A DNA stretch of 64,000 bases, taken from Bacillus renqingensis. Its GTDB lineage: Bacteria; Bacillota; Bacilli; Bacillales; Cytobacillaceae. Positions 45,412 through 55,656 of the stretch are shown here, one piece after another. The notes under the pieces are model-generated. The model was not told where the DNA came from, searched no databases, and saw only the letters and a list, made by a program, of their open reading frames with translations. Location: positions 124,001-188,000 of the forward strand of contig NZ_JADDIU010000004.1 of assembly GCF_016464375.1 (NCBI RefSeq). Direction: 5' to 3'. Both the position numbers and the translations under genes were made by a program. The stretch's first letter is position 1; the number at the start of each line of letters is the position of its first letter.

Positions 45412-46527
45412 TTATTCGATTAACGCTGAGGTTGAATTTCTTATAATGAGCTCCGGTTCGTAGATAATAGAATTTTGGGGGCCTTCATCAGAATTTCCAG
45501 CTTCAATAGCATTAATAATCCATTTTGCTGCTTCAAGACCCATCTCCATTTTCGGATGTAACACGGAGGTAATCTTCACCTCTGTTGCCTCTGCTAGGTT
45601 GGAGTCATCATATCCCACGATTGAAATATCTTTAGGAACACTCAAATTTAATTCCCTTAAAACCTGCAGCACGCCTAAAGCCACTTGGTCATTATAGCAT
45701 ACAATTCCCGTCGGCTTTTTTTTAGATGATATAAGGACCTCTCTCACTCTTTCCAAAAGCTTGATTTTCTGATCTGTTGAATAGGTAATAATCATTTCAG
45801 GAAAAAAGGTAAGATTGTTCTCTCTAAAAGCTCGTATAAAACCTTTCATACGGTATACACCTTGAAGATCATCTGTTTTAAAGATACCAATGATTCTCTC
45901 ATGACCTAATTTAATTAAATGATCTGTTGCGATAAATCCTCCTTTTTCGTCATTCACAATAATATGAGGAGGGATTAACTGAGAGTAGTATTGATTGATC
46001 ATTATATAAGGAATATTTTTTTGTTCGAGTTCTAGGTAATAACGAATATTTGGATTATAACTGCTGCTTTTCGTTGGTTCAACAATAAGACCATCAACAT
46101 GTCTGCTTAGCATAGTCTGCAGACATTGTTTCTCTTTTTCAATATCATTATCTGTACTTGCAAGGGTTAAGGAATAGCCCTTATCCGTTAAATAGGATTC
46201 AATCCCTTTAATAATTGTAGGGAAAATGTAATCTGAGATATAGGTGGTAATAACACCAATGTTTTTACCGTTTACAGTCGGGTGCCGATCTTGTCCCTTA
46301 GCTCCGGTAAGCCGATTTGAACAAAATGTACCAGCACCTTGTTCTCTATATAGCCAACCTTCATGAACTAATTCCCCAACAGCAAGACGAACGGTATGCC
46401 TGCTTACCCCAAACATTTTAACGAGCTCATTTTCAGAATAAATTTTCTCCCCTGGTTTTACAGTCCCACTTATAATCCACTCTTTTATTTTTTCCTTCAC
46501 CATATTGTATTTAGTTTGTTGTGCCAT
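45412..46527 (-). CDS. araR: Arabinose operon repressor AraR
   Basis: 371 aa. GntR-type winged helix at 1-70 (VKPGEKIYSENELVKMFGVS, RHTVRLAVGELVHEGW) fused to a LacI/GalR-type sugar-binding domain (IGVITTYISDYIFPTII, DGLIVEPTKSS, GYDDSNLAEATEV). This fusion is diagnostic of AraR. Divergent to araDAB, with operator-like sites between. Start behind AGCGGTGAGATA. Confidence 0.9.
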   Translation of the reverse strand: MAQQTKYNMVKEKIKEWIISGTVKPGEKIYSENELVKMFGVSRHTVRLAVGELVHEGWLYREQGAGTFCSNRLTGAKGQDRHPTVNGKNIGVITTYISDYIFPTIIKGIESYLTDKGYSLTLASTDNDIEKEKQCLQTMLSRHVDGLIVEPTKSSSYNPNIRYYLELEQKNIPYIMINQYYSQLIPPHIIVNDEKGGFIATDHLIKLGHERIIGIFKTDDLQGVYRMKGFIRAFRENNLTFFPEMIITYSTDQKIKLLERVREVLISSKKKPTGIVCYNDQVALGVLQVLRELNLSVPKDISIVGYDDSNLAEATEVKITSVLHPKMEMGLEAAKWIINAIEAGNSDEGPQNSIIYEPELIIRNSTSALIE

Positions 46528-46558
46528 TATCTCACCGCTTTCCGCTTATACGATAAAA

Positions 46559-46575
46559 ACTTATGCGTACATCTT
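46559..46575. promoter_or_regulatory. AraR operator-like site near araR
   Basis: ACTTATGCGTACATCTT partially matches the AraR consensus ATTTGTACGTACAAAT; it is just upstream of araR and would allow autoregulation. Confidence 0.45.
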
Positions 46576-46717
46576 ATATAATTTAATTATACACTAAAGT
46601 AGAAAACGTATAGAAGTTCAAATATTTATCTGTTTAAAAAATGACTTGTTAAACTAGAAATCTAGCTGAAATATTGATGAAGAAACGGAAAAAAATATTA
46701 ATTTTTTATTTTAAACA

Positions 46718-46763
46718 TTGCCTAACTATCTATGTATGTTTTATAATGGTTGTACGCACAAGT
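46718..46763 (+). promoter_or_regulatory. araDAB promoter with AraR operator
   Basis: TTGCCT (46718-46723), 18-bp spacer, TATAAT (46742-46747), followed by TTGTACGCACAAGT (46750-46763), a good AraR-type palindrome covering the start point. Confidence 0.7.
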
Positions 46764-46871
46764 TATATAAAAAGAGCTAACGATGAACATTTGCAGGTAG
46801 GTTAAGTATCTTAATCAATTGTTCCAAGCAGGGGAGTTACAGGATCTAGGATGTGAAAATTTAGTTCTAGT

Positions 46872-46884
46872 CATACGTACAAGT
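46872..46884. promoter_or_regulatory. Downstream AraR operator-like site
   Basis: CATACGTACAAGT, 109 bp after the promoter site; paired AraR sites of this kind permit DNA looping. Confidence 0.5.
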
Positions 46885-46977
46885 GGGAGATTAAAAAATT
46901 ATAAGTTTCACCGCCATTATAATTACCAGGGCGTATGAAAAGAATGCGAGACAAAACAATCAAAAGGAGGAGACATG

Positions 46978-47673
46978 ATGTTAGAACAATTGAAGAGGGC
47001 TGTTTGGCAAGCGAATCTTCAGCTGCCAAAACATGGTTTGGTTACTTTTACATGGGGAAATGTAAGCGGAATCAACCGACAAACAGGCCTCGTTGTGATT
47101 AAACCAAGTGGTGTACCGTACGATGAGTTACAAATTAATGATCTAGTTGTAGTAGATTTGGATGGGAAAATTGTTGAAGGGACCTTAAGGCCTTCTTCCG
47201 ATACAGCAACACACCTTGCTTTATATCGTGCATTTTCTCAAATAGGAGGAATTGTACATACCCACTCTCCGTGGGCTACAAGCTGGGCTCAAGCAGGACG
47301 TGCGATTCCTGCCCTTGGCACCACACATGCAGATTACTTTTATGGAGAAATTCCTTGTACACGCACTTTGACTGAAGAGGAAATTGAACGGGGATATGAA
47401 CTTGAAACAGGAAATGTCATCATTGAAACCTTTGAAAAAGAAGGACTAGACCCTGTAGCGATGCCAGGAATTTTACTATCGGGCCATGCTCCATTTACTT
47501 GGGGGGAGAATGCCAACCAAGCTGTTCACAATGCTGTGGTTTTAGAAGAAGTTGCCAAAATGGCCTTAAACACATATATGTTAAACCCGGAAATGAAGCA
47601 GATTGACCAATTCCTGCTTGATAAACATTATCTTCGGAAGCATGGTGCTAATGCTTACTACGGACAAAAGTAG
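46978..47673 (+). CDS. araD: L-ribulose-5-phosphate 4-epimerase
   Basis: 231 aa class II aldolase-like epimerase. [17 protein letters not shown] and [12 protein letters not shown] bind phosphate; [15 protein letters not shown] gives the zinc histidines and SGHAPFTWG the third. ATG 46978 is 7 nt after AAAGGAGG (46975 is the alternative). First of three ara genes (order D-A-B, unlike A-B-D of B. subtilis). Confidence 0.93.
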   Translation: MLEQLKRAVWQANLQLPKHGLVTFTWGNVSGINRQTGLVVIKPSGVPYDELQINDLVVVDLDGKIVEGTLRPSSDTATHLALYRAFSQIGGIVHTHSPWATSWAQAGRAIPALGTTHADYFYGEIPCTRTLTEEEIERGYELETGNVIIETFEKEGLDPVAMPGILLSGHAPFTWGENANQAVHNAVVLEEVAKMALNTYMLNPEMKQIDQFLLDKHYLRKHGANAYYGQK

Positions 47674-47778
47674 AATACCATTAGTGAAATTGCCTTTATA
47701 TTAACTTGTCCGAATGCCTTGAAATAGTTTAATAGTATTCCTATTTATAATCACAAAATTTCTAAAGGGGGATTTACC

Positions 47779-49263
47779 TTGTTAACGACAAGAGCCTATG
47801 AATTCTGGTTTGTAACTGGTAGTCAATTATTATACGGAGAAGATGTACTTCGTCAAGTGGAAGCAAACTCAAAATTGATTGTAAATGGTTTGGATCGTGA
47901 TTCTCAAATTCCATACAAATTAGTTTTTAAATCAGTCGTAAAGGATTCGGATTCAATCCATAAATTGATCCTGGAAGCAAACGCTGATGAGAATTGTGCG
48001 GGAATCATTACGTGGATGCATACATTCTCCCCATCAAAAATGTGGATAGCAGGCCTTTCTTCTCTGCAAAAGCCATATCTTCATTTAGCTACTCAATTTA
48101 ACCGTGATATTCCATGGGAGTCTATTGATATGGACTTTATGAATTTAAATCAGGCTGCACACGGTGACCGTGAGCATGGTTTCATCGCAGCCCGTATGAA
48201 GGTAAAGCGTAAGGTTGTGGTTGGCCACTGGGAAAACCTTAAAGTGAGAGAACGGATTGGCAGCTGGATGAGAACAGCGGTTGCTTTCCAGGAAAGTAAA
48301 AACTTAAAGGTTTGTCGATTTGGTGATAATATGCGCCAAGTTGCAGTAACAGAAGGCGACAAGGTAGAAGCTCAAATCAAATTTGGCTGGACAGTCAATG
48401 GATATGGAGTCGGTGACCTGGTTCAACGTATGAATGAGATAACTGAACGAGAAGTGGACCAGTTAATGGCTGAATATGATGAAGAATACGAAATTACCCC
48501 CGAGGGACTTGTTGATGGTCCGGTAAGAGACGCCATCCGCTATCAAGCAAGGATCGAACTAGGTATGAAAGCATTTCTAACCGATGGTGGCTACACTGCA
48601 TTTACGACTACTTTTGAAGACTTGCACGGAATGCGTCAGCTTCCGGGTCTTGCCGTTCAGCGTTTAATGGAACAGGGTTATGGCTTTGCTGGGGAAGGTG
48701 ATTGGAAAACAGCGGCCCTTGTTAGACTAATGAAAATCATTGCAGGAAATGATGGTACATCCTTCATGGAAGATTATACGTACCACTTTGAACCTGGTAA
48801 TGAAATGGTCCTTGGTTCACATATGCTTGAGGTATGTCCAACCATTTCGGCAACTCGTCCTAAAATTGAAGTCCATCCGCTGGGAATCGGCGGAAAAGAA
48901 GATCCTGCGCGTATGGTATTCGATGGCAGGGGCGGAACTGCCTTAAATGCTTCCATTATTGACCTGGGACATCGCTTTCGTCTTCTTGTTAATGAAGTGA
49001 ATGCGATTCAGCCTGAGATTGATATGCCTAAACTCCCTGTCGCAAGGGTTCTTTGGGAAACGCAGCCATCCTTAAGCCAAGCTGTTGAAAATTGGATTCA
49101 GGCAGGCGGAGCCCACCATACTGGCTTCTCTTACAATGTAACAACGGAACAGTTGAGAGACTTTGCTGAACTGGTGGGAATGGAGATGGTTGTCATTAAC
49201 AAGGATACTAAAACGGAGACATTCAATAACGAATTACGCTGGAATGAAGTGATCTACCGTTAA
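47779..49263 (+). CDS. araA: L-arabinose isomerase
   Basis: 494 aa, TTG start behind AAAGGGGGATTTACC. AraA blocks: [70 protein letters not shown], and metal residues in MLEVCPT and [12 protein letters not shown]. Converts L-arabinose to L-ribulose. Confidence 0.95.
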   Translation: MLTTRAYEFWFVTGSQLLYGEDVLRQVEANSKLIVNGLDRDSQIPYKLVFKSVVKDSDSIHKLILEANADENCAGIITWMHTFSPSKMWIAGLSSLQKPYLHLATQFNRDIPWESIDMDFMNLNQAAHGDREHGFIAARMKVKRKVVVGHWENLKVRERIGSWMRTAVAFQESKNLKVCRFGDNMRQVAVTEGDKVEAQIKFGWTVNGYGVGDLVQRMNEITEREVDQLMAEYDEEYEITPEGLVDGPVRDAIRYQARIELGMKAFLTDGGYTAFTTTFEDLHGMRQLPGLAVQRLMEQGYGFAGEGDWKTAALVRLMKIIAGNDGTSFMEDYTYHFEPGNEMVLGSHMLEVCPTISATRPKIEVHPLGIGGKEDPARMVFDGRGGTALNASIIDLGHRFRLLVNEVNAIQPEIDMPKLPVARVLWETQPSLSQAVENWIQAGGAHHTGFSYNVTTEQLRDFAELVGMEMVVINKDTKTETFNNELRWNEVIYR

Positions 49264-49398
49264 TATTTAAGAAATTAACAGGCAGTAAAGAGAAATAATG
49301 TCTACAATTTGGGGCTATTAGGGATAATAGCCTCAATGTTTATTCTAACCTATGATTCTATCAGCAAAGGGAAATGTCTATTATTGGAGGAAAATGAC

Positions 49399-50997
49399 AT
49401 GAGTCTCGATATAAAAAATTCCATTCAAAGCGGCAAAACAGTACTTGGTATTGAGCTTGGTTCAACCCGTATTAAAGCCGTTCTCATTGGAGAAGATTAT
49501 GTACCGATAGCATCTGGCAGCCATGAATGGGAAAATCGCTTTGTGAACAATATCTGGACCTATAGTGTAGAAGATATTTGGCAGGGCGTACAAGATAGCT
49601 ATCAAAAGATGGCGAATAATGTGAAACGGCAATATGGAGTCACCTTACAAACAATAGGGGCCATCGGTTTTAGTGCGATGATGCATGGCTATATGGCTTT
49701 TAACAAAGATGGAGAGCTTCTGGTACCATTTCGTACCTGGCGTAACAATATTACCGAACATGCTTCAAAAAAACTGACAGAACTGTTTAACTATCAAATT
49801 CCTCAAAGATGGAGTATTGCCCATCTATATCAAGCGATTTTGAATCAGGAAGAGCATATTGCTGACATTCGTTATCAAACAACTCTAGCTGGTTATATCC
49901 ATTGGAAACTGACAGGTCAGAAGGTTCTTGGAGTTGGTGAAGCATCTGGTGTATTCCCCATTGACCTGAATACAAAGACCTATAATCAATCTATGATTGA
50001 TCAATTCAATGAATTAATTGCACCAAAAAATTTACCATGGAATCTTGAAGATATTCTTCCTAAGGTTTTGATAGCGGGTGAAAACGCCGGTGTTCTCACA
50101 GAAGAAGGAGCGAAACTTTTGGATGTTACCGGTAAGCTGCAGGCTGGTATTCCACTTTGTCCGCCGGAAGGGGATGCGGGGACAGGGATGGTTGCAACAA
50201 ACAGCGTAGCGAAGCGTAGTGGTAATGTTTCTGCCGGCACTTCAGTATTTGCCATGGTTGTACTGGAAAAGGAACTGTCCAAAGTATATTCTGTGATCGA
50301 CCTTGTTACCACTCCTACTGGTAACCTGGTAGCTATGGCTCATTCCAACAATTGTTCCTCAGACTTGAATGCATGGATTGGATTGTTTGAAGAATTTTCA
50401 AGAGCAATGGGTATGGAAGTAGATAGGGATAAGCTGTATGGAACTTTATATCATTTGGCTCTTCAAGGAGATTCGGATTGCGGTGGGTTACTCGCTTATG
50501 GCTATCTTTCCGGCGAACATATGACCCACTTTGAAGAAGGTCGTCCACTGTTTGTTCGTTCTGCAGACAGCAATTTTAACTTGGCTAATTTCATGCGTGT
50601 CCATCTATTTACAGCATTGGGTGCACTGAAATTGGGTATGGATATCCTTCTCAAGGATGAAAAAGTGAAACTGGATAAAATTTTGGGACATGGTGGCTTG
50701 TTTAAGACCAAGGGTGTTGGTCAGAGTATCATGGCCGCTGCTCTCAATGTTCCGGTTTCCGTGATGGAAACTGCAGGAGAAGGCGGGGCATGGGGGATTG
50801 CGCTGCTTGCCTCTTATATGATGAACAAAGCTGATAGTGAAACGTTGGAAGCGTATTTAAGCCGGAAAGTATTTGCAGAAAAAGCAGGTATGACTGTGCT
50901 CCCTGATTCTAAGGATGTAGCAGGTTTTGAGCAATTTATGAAACGTTACACCGAGGGCCTTGCCATCGAAAGAGCCGCTATTGACAATCTTAAATAA
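49399..50997 (+). CDS. araB: L-ribulokinase
   Basis: 532 aa from ATG 49399 behind TTGGAGGAAAATGAC; the open frame further up to 49309 has no start signal. FGGY kinase: [15 protein letters not shown] phosphate-1 motif, [60 protein letters not shown]. Phosphorylates L-ribulose. No arabinose transporter is encoded in this cluster. Confidence 0.93.
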   Translation: MSLDIKNSIQSGKTVLGIELGSTRIKAVLIGEDYVPIASGSHEWENRFVNNIWTYSVEDIWQGVQDSYQKMANNVKRQYGVTLQTIGAIGFSAMMHGYMAFNKDGELLVPFRTWRNNITEHASKKLTELFNYQIPQRWSIAHLYQAILNQEEHIADIRYQTTLAGYIHWKLTGQKVLGVGEASGVFPIDLNTKTYNQSMIDQFNELIAPKNLPWNLEDILPKVLIAGENAGVLTEEGAKLLDVTGKLQAGIPLCPPEGDAGTGMVATNSVAKRSGNVSAGTSVFAMVVLEKELSKVYSVIDLVTTPTGNLVAMAHSNNCSSDLNAWIGLFEEFSRAMGMEVDRDKLYGTLYHLALQGDSDCGGLLAYGYLSGEHMTHFEEGRPLFVRSADSNFNLANFMRVHLFTALGALKLGMDILLKDEKVKLDKILGHGGLFKTKGVGQSIMAAALNVPVSVMETAGEGGAWGIALLASYMMNKADSETLEAYLSRKVFAEKAGMTVLPDSKDVAGFEQFMKRYTEGLAIERAAIDNLK

Positions 50998-51016
50998 AAT
51001 ATTTGAATAGTTAAAT

Positions 51017-51066
51017 GCAGTCGTCTCAAAAGTCAGAGTATCTGATTAAGGCGGCTGCTTTTTTTT
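51017..51066 (+). terminator. Terminator of araDAB
   Basis: GCAGTCGTCT pairs imperfectly with AAGGCGGCTGC, followed by a run of T. Confidence 0.65.
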
Positions 51067-51223
51067 AGCTAATATTAACAGAAAGTTTAAATTTCCTTGG
51101 ATTCATAGTTTTCTTATTTTAAAGGAACCCTTTTATTTGCAATATCCTCAAAGATAAGTAATATTTAAACTATCTGGGGCAAAAATTTTGATTATTCTTA
51201 TTAGCTTTAAAAGGAGTTCAATC

Positions 51224-51940
51224 ATGGCAAATAACAAAAAAAATACAAAACAAGCAACGAATTCGACATCTAAATTTGTCTTTTGGGTGATCGGTTTAGC
51301 AGCCGTAGGCGTACTGGCATTAATTTTTTTAAACAATTATTCCGATAAGCAGAACGAAACAAAAATAAAGACAAAGACAATGGATATTGATTACTCGAAG
51401 CAGCCGTTTCTTGGCGACGAATCTTCCCCTGTTTCGATTATTGAATTCGGTGATTACAAATGCCCAGTCTGTAAAGACTTTGCTCATAATGTCGTCCCGA
51501 TGATTCAAAAAGAGCTTGTGGATACAGGGAAAGCTAAGTTTTACTTTATGAATGATTCCTTTATTAATGTCGATTCCAAACGCTCTGGGCAATTTGCTGA
51601 ATCTGTTTTCCAAGAACTTGGAAACGAAACGTTCTGGAAATTCCATGAACTTCTTTATGACAAGCAGCCAGAAGATACGAAATATGAAAAAGAGGATGTT
51701 TTTACAGAAAAATTCTTGACCGATACGCTAAAAGAAGTAGCAAGTGACAAAGAAGTAGATAAAGTTGTGAAAAACTTCAAAGAACAAAAATCGTTGGATG
51801 CCTGGCAAAAGGATATGGATTACGCAGAAAAATTAGGTGTGAATGGAACACCGACTATATTTGTTAATGGAAAGATGTTCCAAGGAAAAACACTGGATGA
51901 CTTGAAAGAAATGGTAGAAAAAGCGGCAAAGGGGAAATAA
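51224..51940 (+). CDS. bdbD: Extracytoplasmic thiol-disulfide oxidoreductase BdbD (DsbA-like)
   Basis: 238 aa from ATG 51224 behind AAAGGAGTTCAATC. An N-terminal membrane anchor (FVFWVIGLAAVGVLALIFL) is followed by a DsbA fold with active site FGDYKCPVCKDF and cis-proline loop GVNGTPTIFVNG. It oxidises exported proteins and is reoxidised by BdbC, encoded 1 nt downstream. Confidence 0.9.
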   Translation: MANNKKNTKQATNSTSKFVFWVIGLAAVGVLALIFLNNYSDKQNETKIKTKTMDIDYSKQPFLGDESSPVSIIEFGDYKCPVCKDFAHNVVPMIQKELVDTGKAKFYFMNDSFINVDSKRSGQFAESVFQELGNETFWKFHELLYDKQPEDTKYEKEDVFTEKFLTDTLKEVASDKEVDKVVKNFKEQKSLDAWQKDMDYAEKLGVNGTPTIFVNGKMFQGKTLDDLKEMVEKAAKGK

Positions 51941-51941
51941 C

Positions 51942-52379
51942 ATGAACAAAACCCTGCTGCTATCCTGGATTGCTGCCATTTTTGCCACACTTGGAAGCCT
52001 CTATTTTAGTGAGGTCATGCATTTTATTCCCTGTACACTTTGCTGGTACCAGCGGATTTTTATGTACCCATTGGCAATTATTTTAGGAATTGCCGTTTAC
52101 CGTAATGATACGGAGATCTATAAATATGTCCTGCCGCTTTCAATCATTGGCCTGCTGATTAGCGGCTATCACACATTGCTGCAAAAGCTTCCTGCGTTAA
52201 CGCAGTTCGAAATGTGTACGACAGGGGTTCCTTGCTCAAAAGATTATATTAATTGGCTCGGTTTTATTACGATTCCAATGTTAGCGTTTGCTGCGTTTTC
52301 GATTATTACGGTTTGTATGGTGATCATTGCCCGTAATGGTGAGAAAGCCACTCATTTTAACAACAAAAAGTCCAACTAA
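51942..52379 (+). CDS. bdbC: Membrane disulfide oxidoreductase BdbC (DsbB-like)
   Basis: 145 aa, four membrane helices. First redox pair in IPCTLCWYQR, second in EMCTTGVPCSKDY, the DsbB/BdbC pattern. Passes electrons from BdbD to quinone. AAGGGGAAATAAC precedes ATG. Confidence 0.9.
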   Translation: MNKTLLLSWIAAIFATLGSLYFSEVMHFIPCTLCWYQRIFMYPLAIILGIAVYRNDTEIYKYVLPLSIIGLLISGYHTLLQKLPALTQFEMCTTGVPCSKDYINWLGFITIPMLAFAAFSIITVCMVIIARNGEKATHFNNKKSN

Positions 52380-52397
52380 CTATAGGTTGGACTTTTT
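52365..52397. terminator. Bidirectional terminator between bdbC and dps
   Basis: Perfect 12-bp stem AAAAAGTCCAAC / GTTGGACTTTTT that overlaps the end of bdbC. Confidence 0.8.
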
Positions 52398-52420
52398 AAA
52401 CTTATTTCTTCTATTATTTA

Positions 52421-52867
52421 TTAAATGGCTTTACCGAGAAATGCTGTTAACATCCAAACGTGCTTTTCCAATTCAGAATGAATGGCTAGCAGCATATCAC
52501 CAGTGGATTCATCATTTACTTCGTCGGCAAGGCTCATGCCTTCATTTAATTCACCAATAATAATCGAGAAATCGTTGATAAGGGATTGAACCATTTCACC
52601 AGCTGCTTCTTTACCTGTTGCTTCTTGAATAGAGGAAATCTCTAGGCATTCTTTCATTGTTGCAACAGGGCTGCCGCCGATTGCAAGTAAACGTTCTGCT
52701 AGTTCATCGACATGAAGTCCTGCTTCATTATAGAATTCCTCAAACTTTACATGCAATGTGAAAAATTGCTCGCCTTTTACATACCAGTGGTAGTTATGTA
52801 ACTTCATATACAGGACGGACCAATTGGCAATTTGTTTGTTGAGTACATGGACTAATTGATTTTCCAT
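52421..52867 (-). CDS. dps: Dps/ferritin-like DNA-protecting protein
   Basis: 148 aa four-helix protein. Ferroxidase residues lie in [13 protein letters not shown] (His) and [19 protein letters not shown] (Asp/Glu); [14 protein letters not shown] is the family loop. Oligomeric iron-storing, peroxide-protecting protein. AAAGGAGGCTTTAAAA precedes ATG. Confidence 0.9.
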   Translation of the reverse strand: MENQLVHVLNKQIANWSVLYMKLHNYHWYVKGEQFFTLHVKFEEFYNEAGLHVDELAERLLAIGGSPVATMKECLEISSIQEATGKEAAGEMVQSLINDFSIIIGELNEGMSLADEVNDESTGDMLLAIHSELEKHVWMLTAFLGKAI

Positions 52868-52897
52868 TTTTAAAGCCTCCTTTACTTATTCTCTTCT

Positions 52898-52922
52898 ATT
52901 TTACCCAAGTTTAAGGTAAAAT
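52898..52922. promoter_or_regulatory. Inverted repeat in the dps leader
   Basis: ATTTTACC and GGTAAAAT, 8-bp perfect arms with 9 bp between, about 30-55 bp upstream of dps; operator or mRNA hairpin. Confidence 0.35.
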
Positions 52923-53096
52923 CCCCCATGAATTCGAAGAAAATGTTGTCAATTTAGTGAAAAATAGATGGGTATTATGAGGAAAGTTATGTTACATCTC
53001 TGAAATATTTTGTAAAGTAAGGCCCTAAATCATCCAATTATGGGTGCTTTCTGGTATTCTCAGAAGAGAGGATAAAAATCCCAAATAGGAGAAAAA

Positions 53097-53115
53097 CGTT
53101 ATCATATTGATAACG
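53097..53115. promoter_or_regulatory. Perfect palindrome before the LysM hydrolase
   Basis: CGTTATCATATTGATAACG, 8-bp arms with 3-bp centre, about 106 bp upstream of the gene. It fits no binding consensus I know well. Confidence 0.4.
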
Positions 53116-53220
53116 AATCTATCTTTCTAGAGATTACCACTTTTTGGTTAATGAATATCTTTGTTACAACTGGTAGCCTATGGTGTAGAGAAACGAGAAT
53201 ACATCTTGGAGGTTATCAAA

Positions 53221-53822
53221 TGAATAAATTTAAGAAACTAGTGATTGCAGCGGGTTTAATGGTATCCATTTCGGCATTTACATTCAATGGTCAATCAGAA
53301 GCAGCGACTGCTACGCATAAAGTTCAGCCTGGAGAAACCTATTGGAAAATATCTTTAAAGTATGGTGTACCGGTTAATAGCCTATTAAATGCCAATCATA
53401 AAACTGGCAGTCTTCTTTATGCCGGTGAAAATCTAGTAATCCCAAACTCTTCTGTTACAGCAGCTGAAAAGGATTTAATGGCTCGACTTGTACATGCAGA
53501 GGCTAAGGGTGAACCATATGCCGGAAAAGTAGCTGTTGCAACCGTGATTCTTAACCGTGTTGCCAGCCCTGATTTTCCGAATACCATAAAAGGTGTAATA
53601 TATGAAAAAGCTAATGGGTATTATGCCTTTACACCGGTTAAAAACGGTGCGATTAATAAATCCGCAGATGCTGATTCAAAGAAGGCTGTAAATGAAGCAC
53701 TAGCGTTTAAAGGGCAAGGCAACGGCTCATTGTTTTTCTATAATCCAAAGACTGCGGTAAGCAAGTGGGTAGGAACCCGTAAGGTAACAGTAAAAATCGG
53801 CAACCACGTATTTGCTAAATAA
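53221..53822 (+). CDS. Cell-wall hydrolase with LysM and SleB/CwlJ domain
   Basis: 200 aa from ATG 53221 behind CTTGGAGGTTATCAA. Signal peptide about 1-30 (LVIAAGLMVSISAFTFNGQS). One LysM repeat (HKVQPGETYWKISLKYGVPV) binds peptidoglycan; the C-terminal hydrolase_2 domain has the catalytic Glu region LVHAEAKGEPYAGKVAVA. SleB/CwlJ relatives are lytic transglycosylases of spore germination or vegetative wall turnover. Confidence 0.88.
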
Positions 53823-53850
53823 GATTCCACACAATACTGATTATTATACC

Positions 53851-53891
53851 AAAAAAGCAGCGATTCCAATTATGGTTATCGCTGCTTTTTT
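53851..53891 (+). terminator. Terminator of the wall hydrolase gene
   Basis: AAAAAAGCAGCGAT / ATCGCTGCTTTTTT stem. Confidence 0.8.
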
Positions 53892-53900
53892 AATGCCTTA

Positions 53901-53927
53901 TTATGCAATCAAGAGTAAGTTATGCAA
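53901..53927 (+). promoter_or_regulatory. Candidate upstream activator sites (TTATGCAA pair)
   Basis: TTATGCAA at 53901 and 53920, 19 bp apart, about 50-80 bp upstream of a sigma-54 promoter. The same octamer or heptamer recurs before two other sigma-54 promoters in this island. Confidence 0.4.
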
Positions 53928-53977
53928 AACTACATAGCTTCTTGCTATGTTTTTATTAAAAATACGTATCTCTATTT

Positions 53978-53993
53978 TGGCGTGAAAATTGCA
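53978..53993 (+). promoter_or_regulatory. Sigma-54 (SigL) promoter of permease 1
   Basis: TTGGCGTGAAAATTGCAA: GG at 53979-53980 and GC at 53991-53992, exactly 10 bp between. Confidence 0.75.
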
Positions 53994-54125
53994 ACTATTT
54001 AAAATAGTTAATAAACTATTAAATAGAAAAGGAAGATGATGATAAAAAATTAAATTAGGAACTCGTAATTAACGAAAAGTGGAATTGTTTGTACTGGTGT
54101 TTAGTAGAATGGGGGGATGATTAAA

Positions 54126-55478
54126 TTGGGTAATACAACGCTTAAACGGTCATTAGGGCTTTGGGCAATTGTTGGTCTTGGATTGGGCTATATGACACCC
54201 ACCGTTGTGTTTGATACCTTTGGAATTGTATCGAAAGAAACAAATGGGGTTGTCCCGCTTGCCTACCTTACAGCATTGGTCGTCATGTTATTTACGGCCA
54301 TCAGCTATGGGAAAATGGTGCGGATTTTTCCAAATGCCGGGTCGGCATACACGTACACAAGGGAAACAATGAGCCCGCATCTCGGCTTTTTGGTAGGCTG
54401 GGCAGCGCTGCTTGATTATATCCTGCTGCCTATGGTAAATGCATTGATAATTCGCATTTATTTGGTCTCGGTATTCCCTAATGTACCTGCTTGGATTTGG
54501 GTAGTCAGCTACGTTGTTATCGTTACTGCTATGAATGTATGGAGCATGGGAAAAACATCTAATTTGAATTCACTGCTCGTTGTCTTCGCAATGGTGTTAA
54601 TTGGGGCATTTATTATCTTAGCCTTTATGAAGCTTTCCCAAGGAATGGGACAGGGCACCATCTTTACTACCGAACCGCTATTTCATTCCAATGTTCATCT
54701 TGGTGCTGTTTTAACAGGGGCAACTGTGGTGTGCTTTTCCTTTATCGGCTTTGATGCTGTTACCATGTATGCCGAAGAAGCCGTTGACCAAAAAACATTA
54801 CCGCGGGCAATTATGTTAACGGTATTGATCGGCGGGGCCATCTTTTTCGTGGCAGGCTATTTTGCTCAGGCATTATTTCCCGATATTTCGGTCTTTAAAG
54901 TTACCGATGATACGTTACCGGAAATTGGCATGTTTGTAGGGGGCACCATATTTAAACTCTTGTTTCTTGCTGGAGCTTTTGCGGCAACGGCTGCTTCCGG
55001 ACTTGCTTCACATGCCAGTGTATCCAGACTACTATATGTAATGGGACGAAACGGTGTACTGCCAAAGCGGTTTTTCGGTTATGTCCATCCGAAATTCCGG
55101 ACTCCGGCCTTTAATGTCGTACTCGTTGGATTTGTTTCACTTCTTGCCATTGCTCCGAGCCTGGAATTAATTTCTTCATTCATCAATTTCGGTGCCTTGA
55201 TTGCCTTTACATTCGTTAATTTATCTGTTATTGCCTATTTTATCTTTCGTCAAAAAAGATATAAGACAGGTAAAGATATTTTCTCCTACTTGATTATGCC
55301 TATCCTTGGAGCTGGCTCAACCGGTATTTTGTGGGCAAACCTTCAGGCTGATGCCCTTATCGGCGGAATTGTTTGGGTTGTAATCGGATTTATCTACCTG
55401 CTCTTCCAAACTAAATTCTTTAAAATCAAAATGGCGGATTTTGCCTTTGAGGATGCAGATAGAAATACGTCACTTTAA
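54126..55478 (+). CDS. PuuP-like polyamine/amino-acid importer 1
   Basis: 450 aa, about 12 membrane helices, APC family. [40 protein letters not shown] and [20 protein letters not shown] are shared with the second permease of the island and with E. coli PuuP as recalled. TTG 54126, 9 nt after GGGGGG, gives a start parallel to that of permease 2; ATG 54117 touches the ribosome site and is less likely. Putrescine or a related amine is the inferred substrate. Confidence 0.8.
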   Translation: MGNTTLKRSLGLWAIVGLGLGYMTPTVVFDTFGIVSKETNGVVPLAYLTALVVMLFTAISYGKMVRIFPNAGSAYTYTRETMSPHLGFLVGWAALLDYILLPMVNALIIRIYLVSVFPNVPAWIWVVSYVVIVTAMNVWSMGKTSNLNSLLVVFAMVLIGAFIILAFMKLSQGMGQGTIFTTEPLFHSNVHLGAVLTGATVVCFSFIGFDAVTMYAEEAVDQKTLPRAIMLTVLIGGAIFFVAGYFAQALFPDISVFKVTDDTLPEIGMFVGGTIFKLLFLAGAFAATAASGLASHASVSRLLYVMGRNGVLPKRFFGYVHPKFRTPAFNVVLVGFVSLLAIAPSLELISSFINFGALIAFTFVNLSVIAYFIFRQKRYKTGKDIFSYLIMPILGAGSTGILWANLQADALIGGIVWVVIGFIYLLFQTKFFKIKMADFAFEDADRNTSL

Positions 55479-55480
55479 TT

Positions 55481-55603
55481 AGAAAAGCGCAAGCGCCCTG
55501 GTCAGCGGCGTATGGCCTCCTCGAAAAAGCTATCGCTTTTCCTTCGTGCGATGCTGCTGCTGCCGAAGCCTTCCTTGTGGAGCTGAACAGTTCCCAAAGT
55601 CGA
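55481..55603 (-). repeat. Dispersed GC-rich repeat, copy 3 (inverted)
   Basis: Reverse orientation: starts AGAAAAGCGCAAGCGCCCTG and ends with AAAGTCGA. Like copy 2 it lacks the first internal module. It directly follows the stop codon of permease 1 by 2 nt. Confidence 0.7.
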
Positions 55604-55656
55604 AAATTTTATATTTATCTTTAAATAAAGGAGGGACTTTCAATGTCCCTCCTCTG

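Noticed and set aside
46606..46620. cre-like AGAAAACGTATAGA upstream of araR
   Set aside because: Three mismatches including conserved positions.
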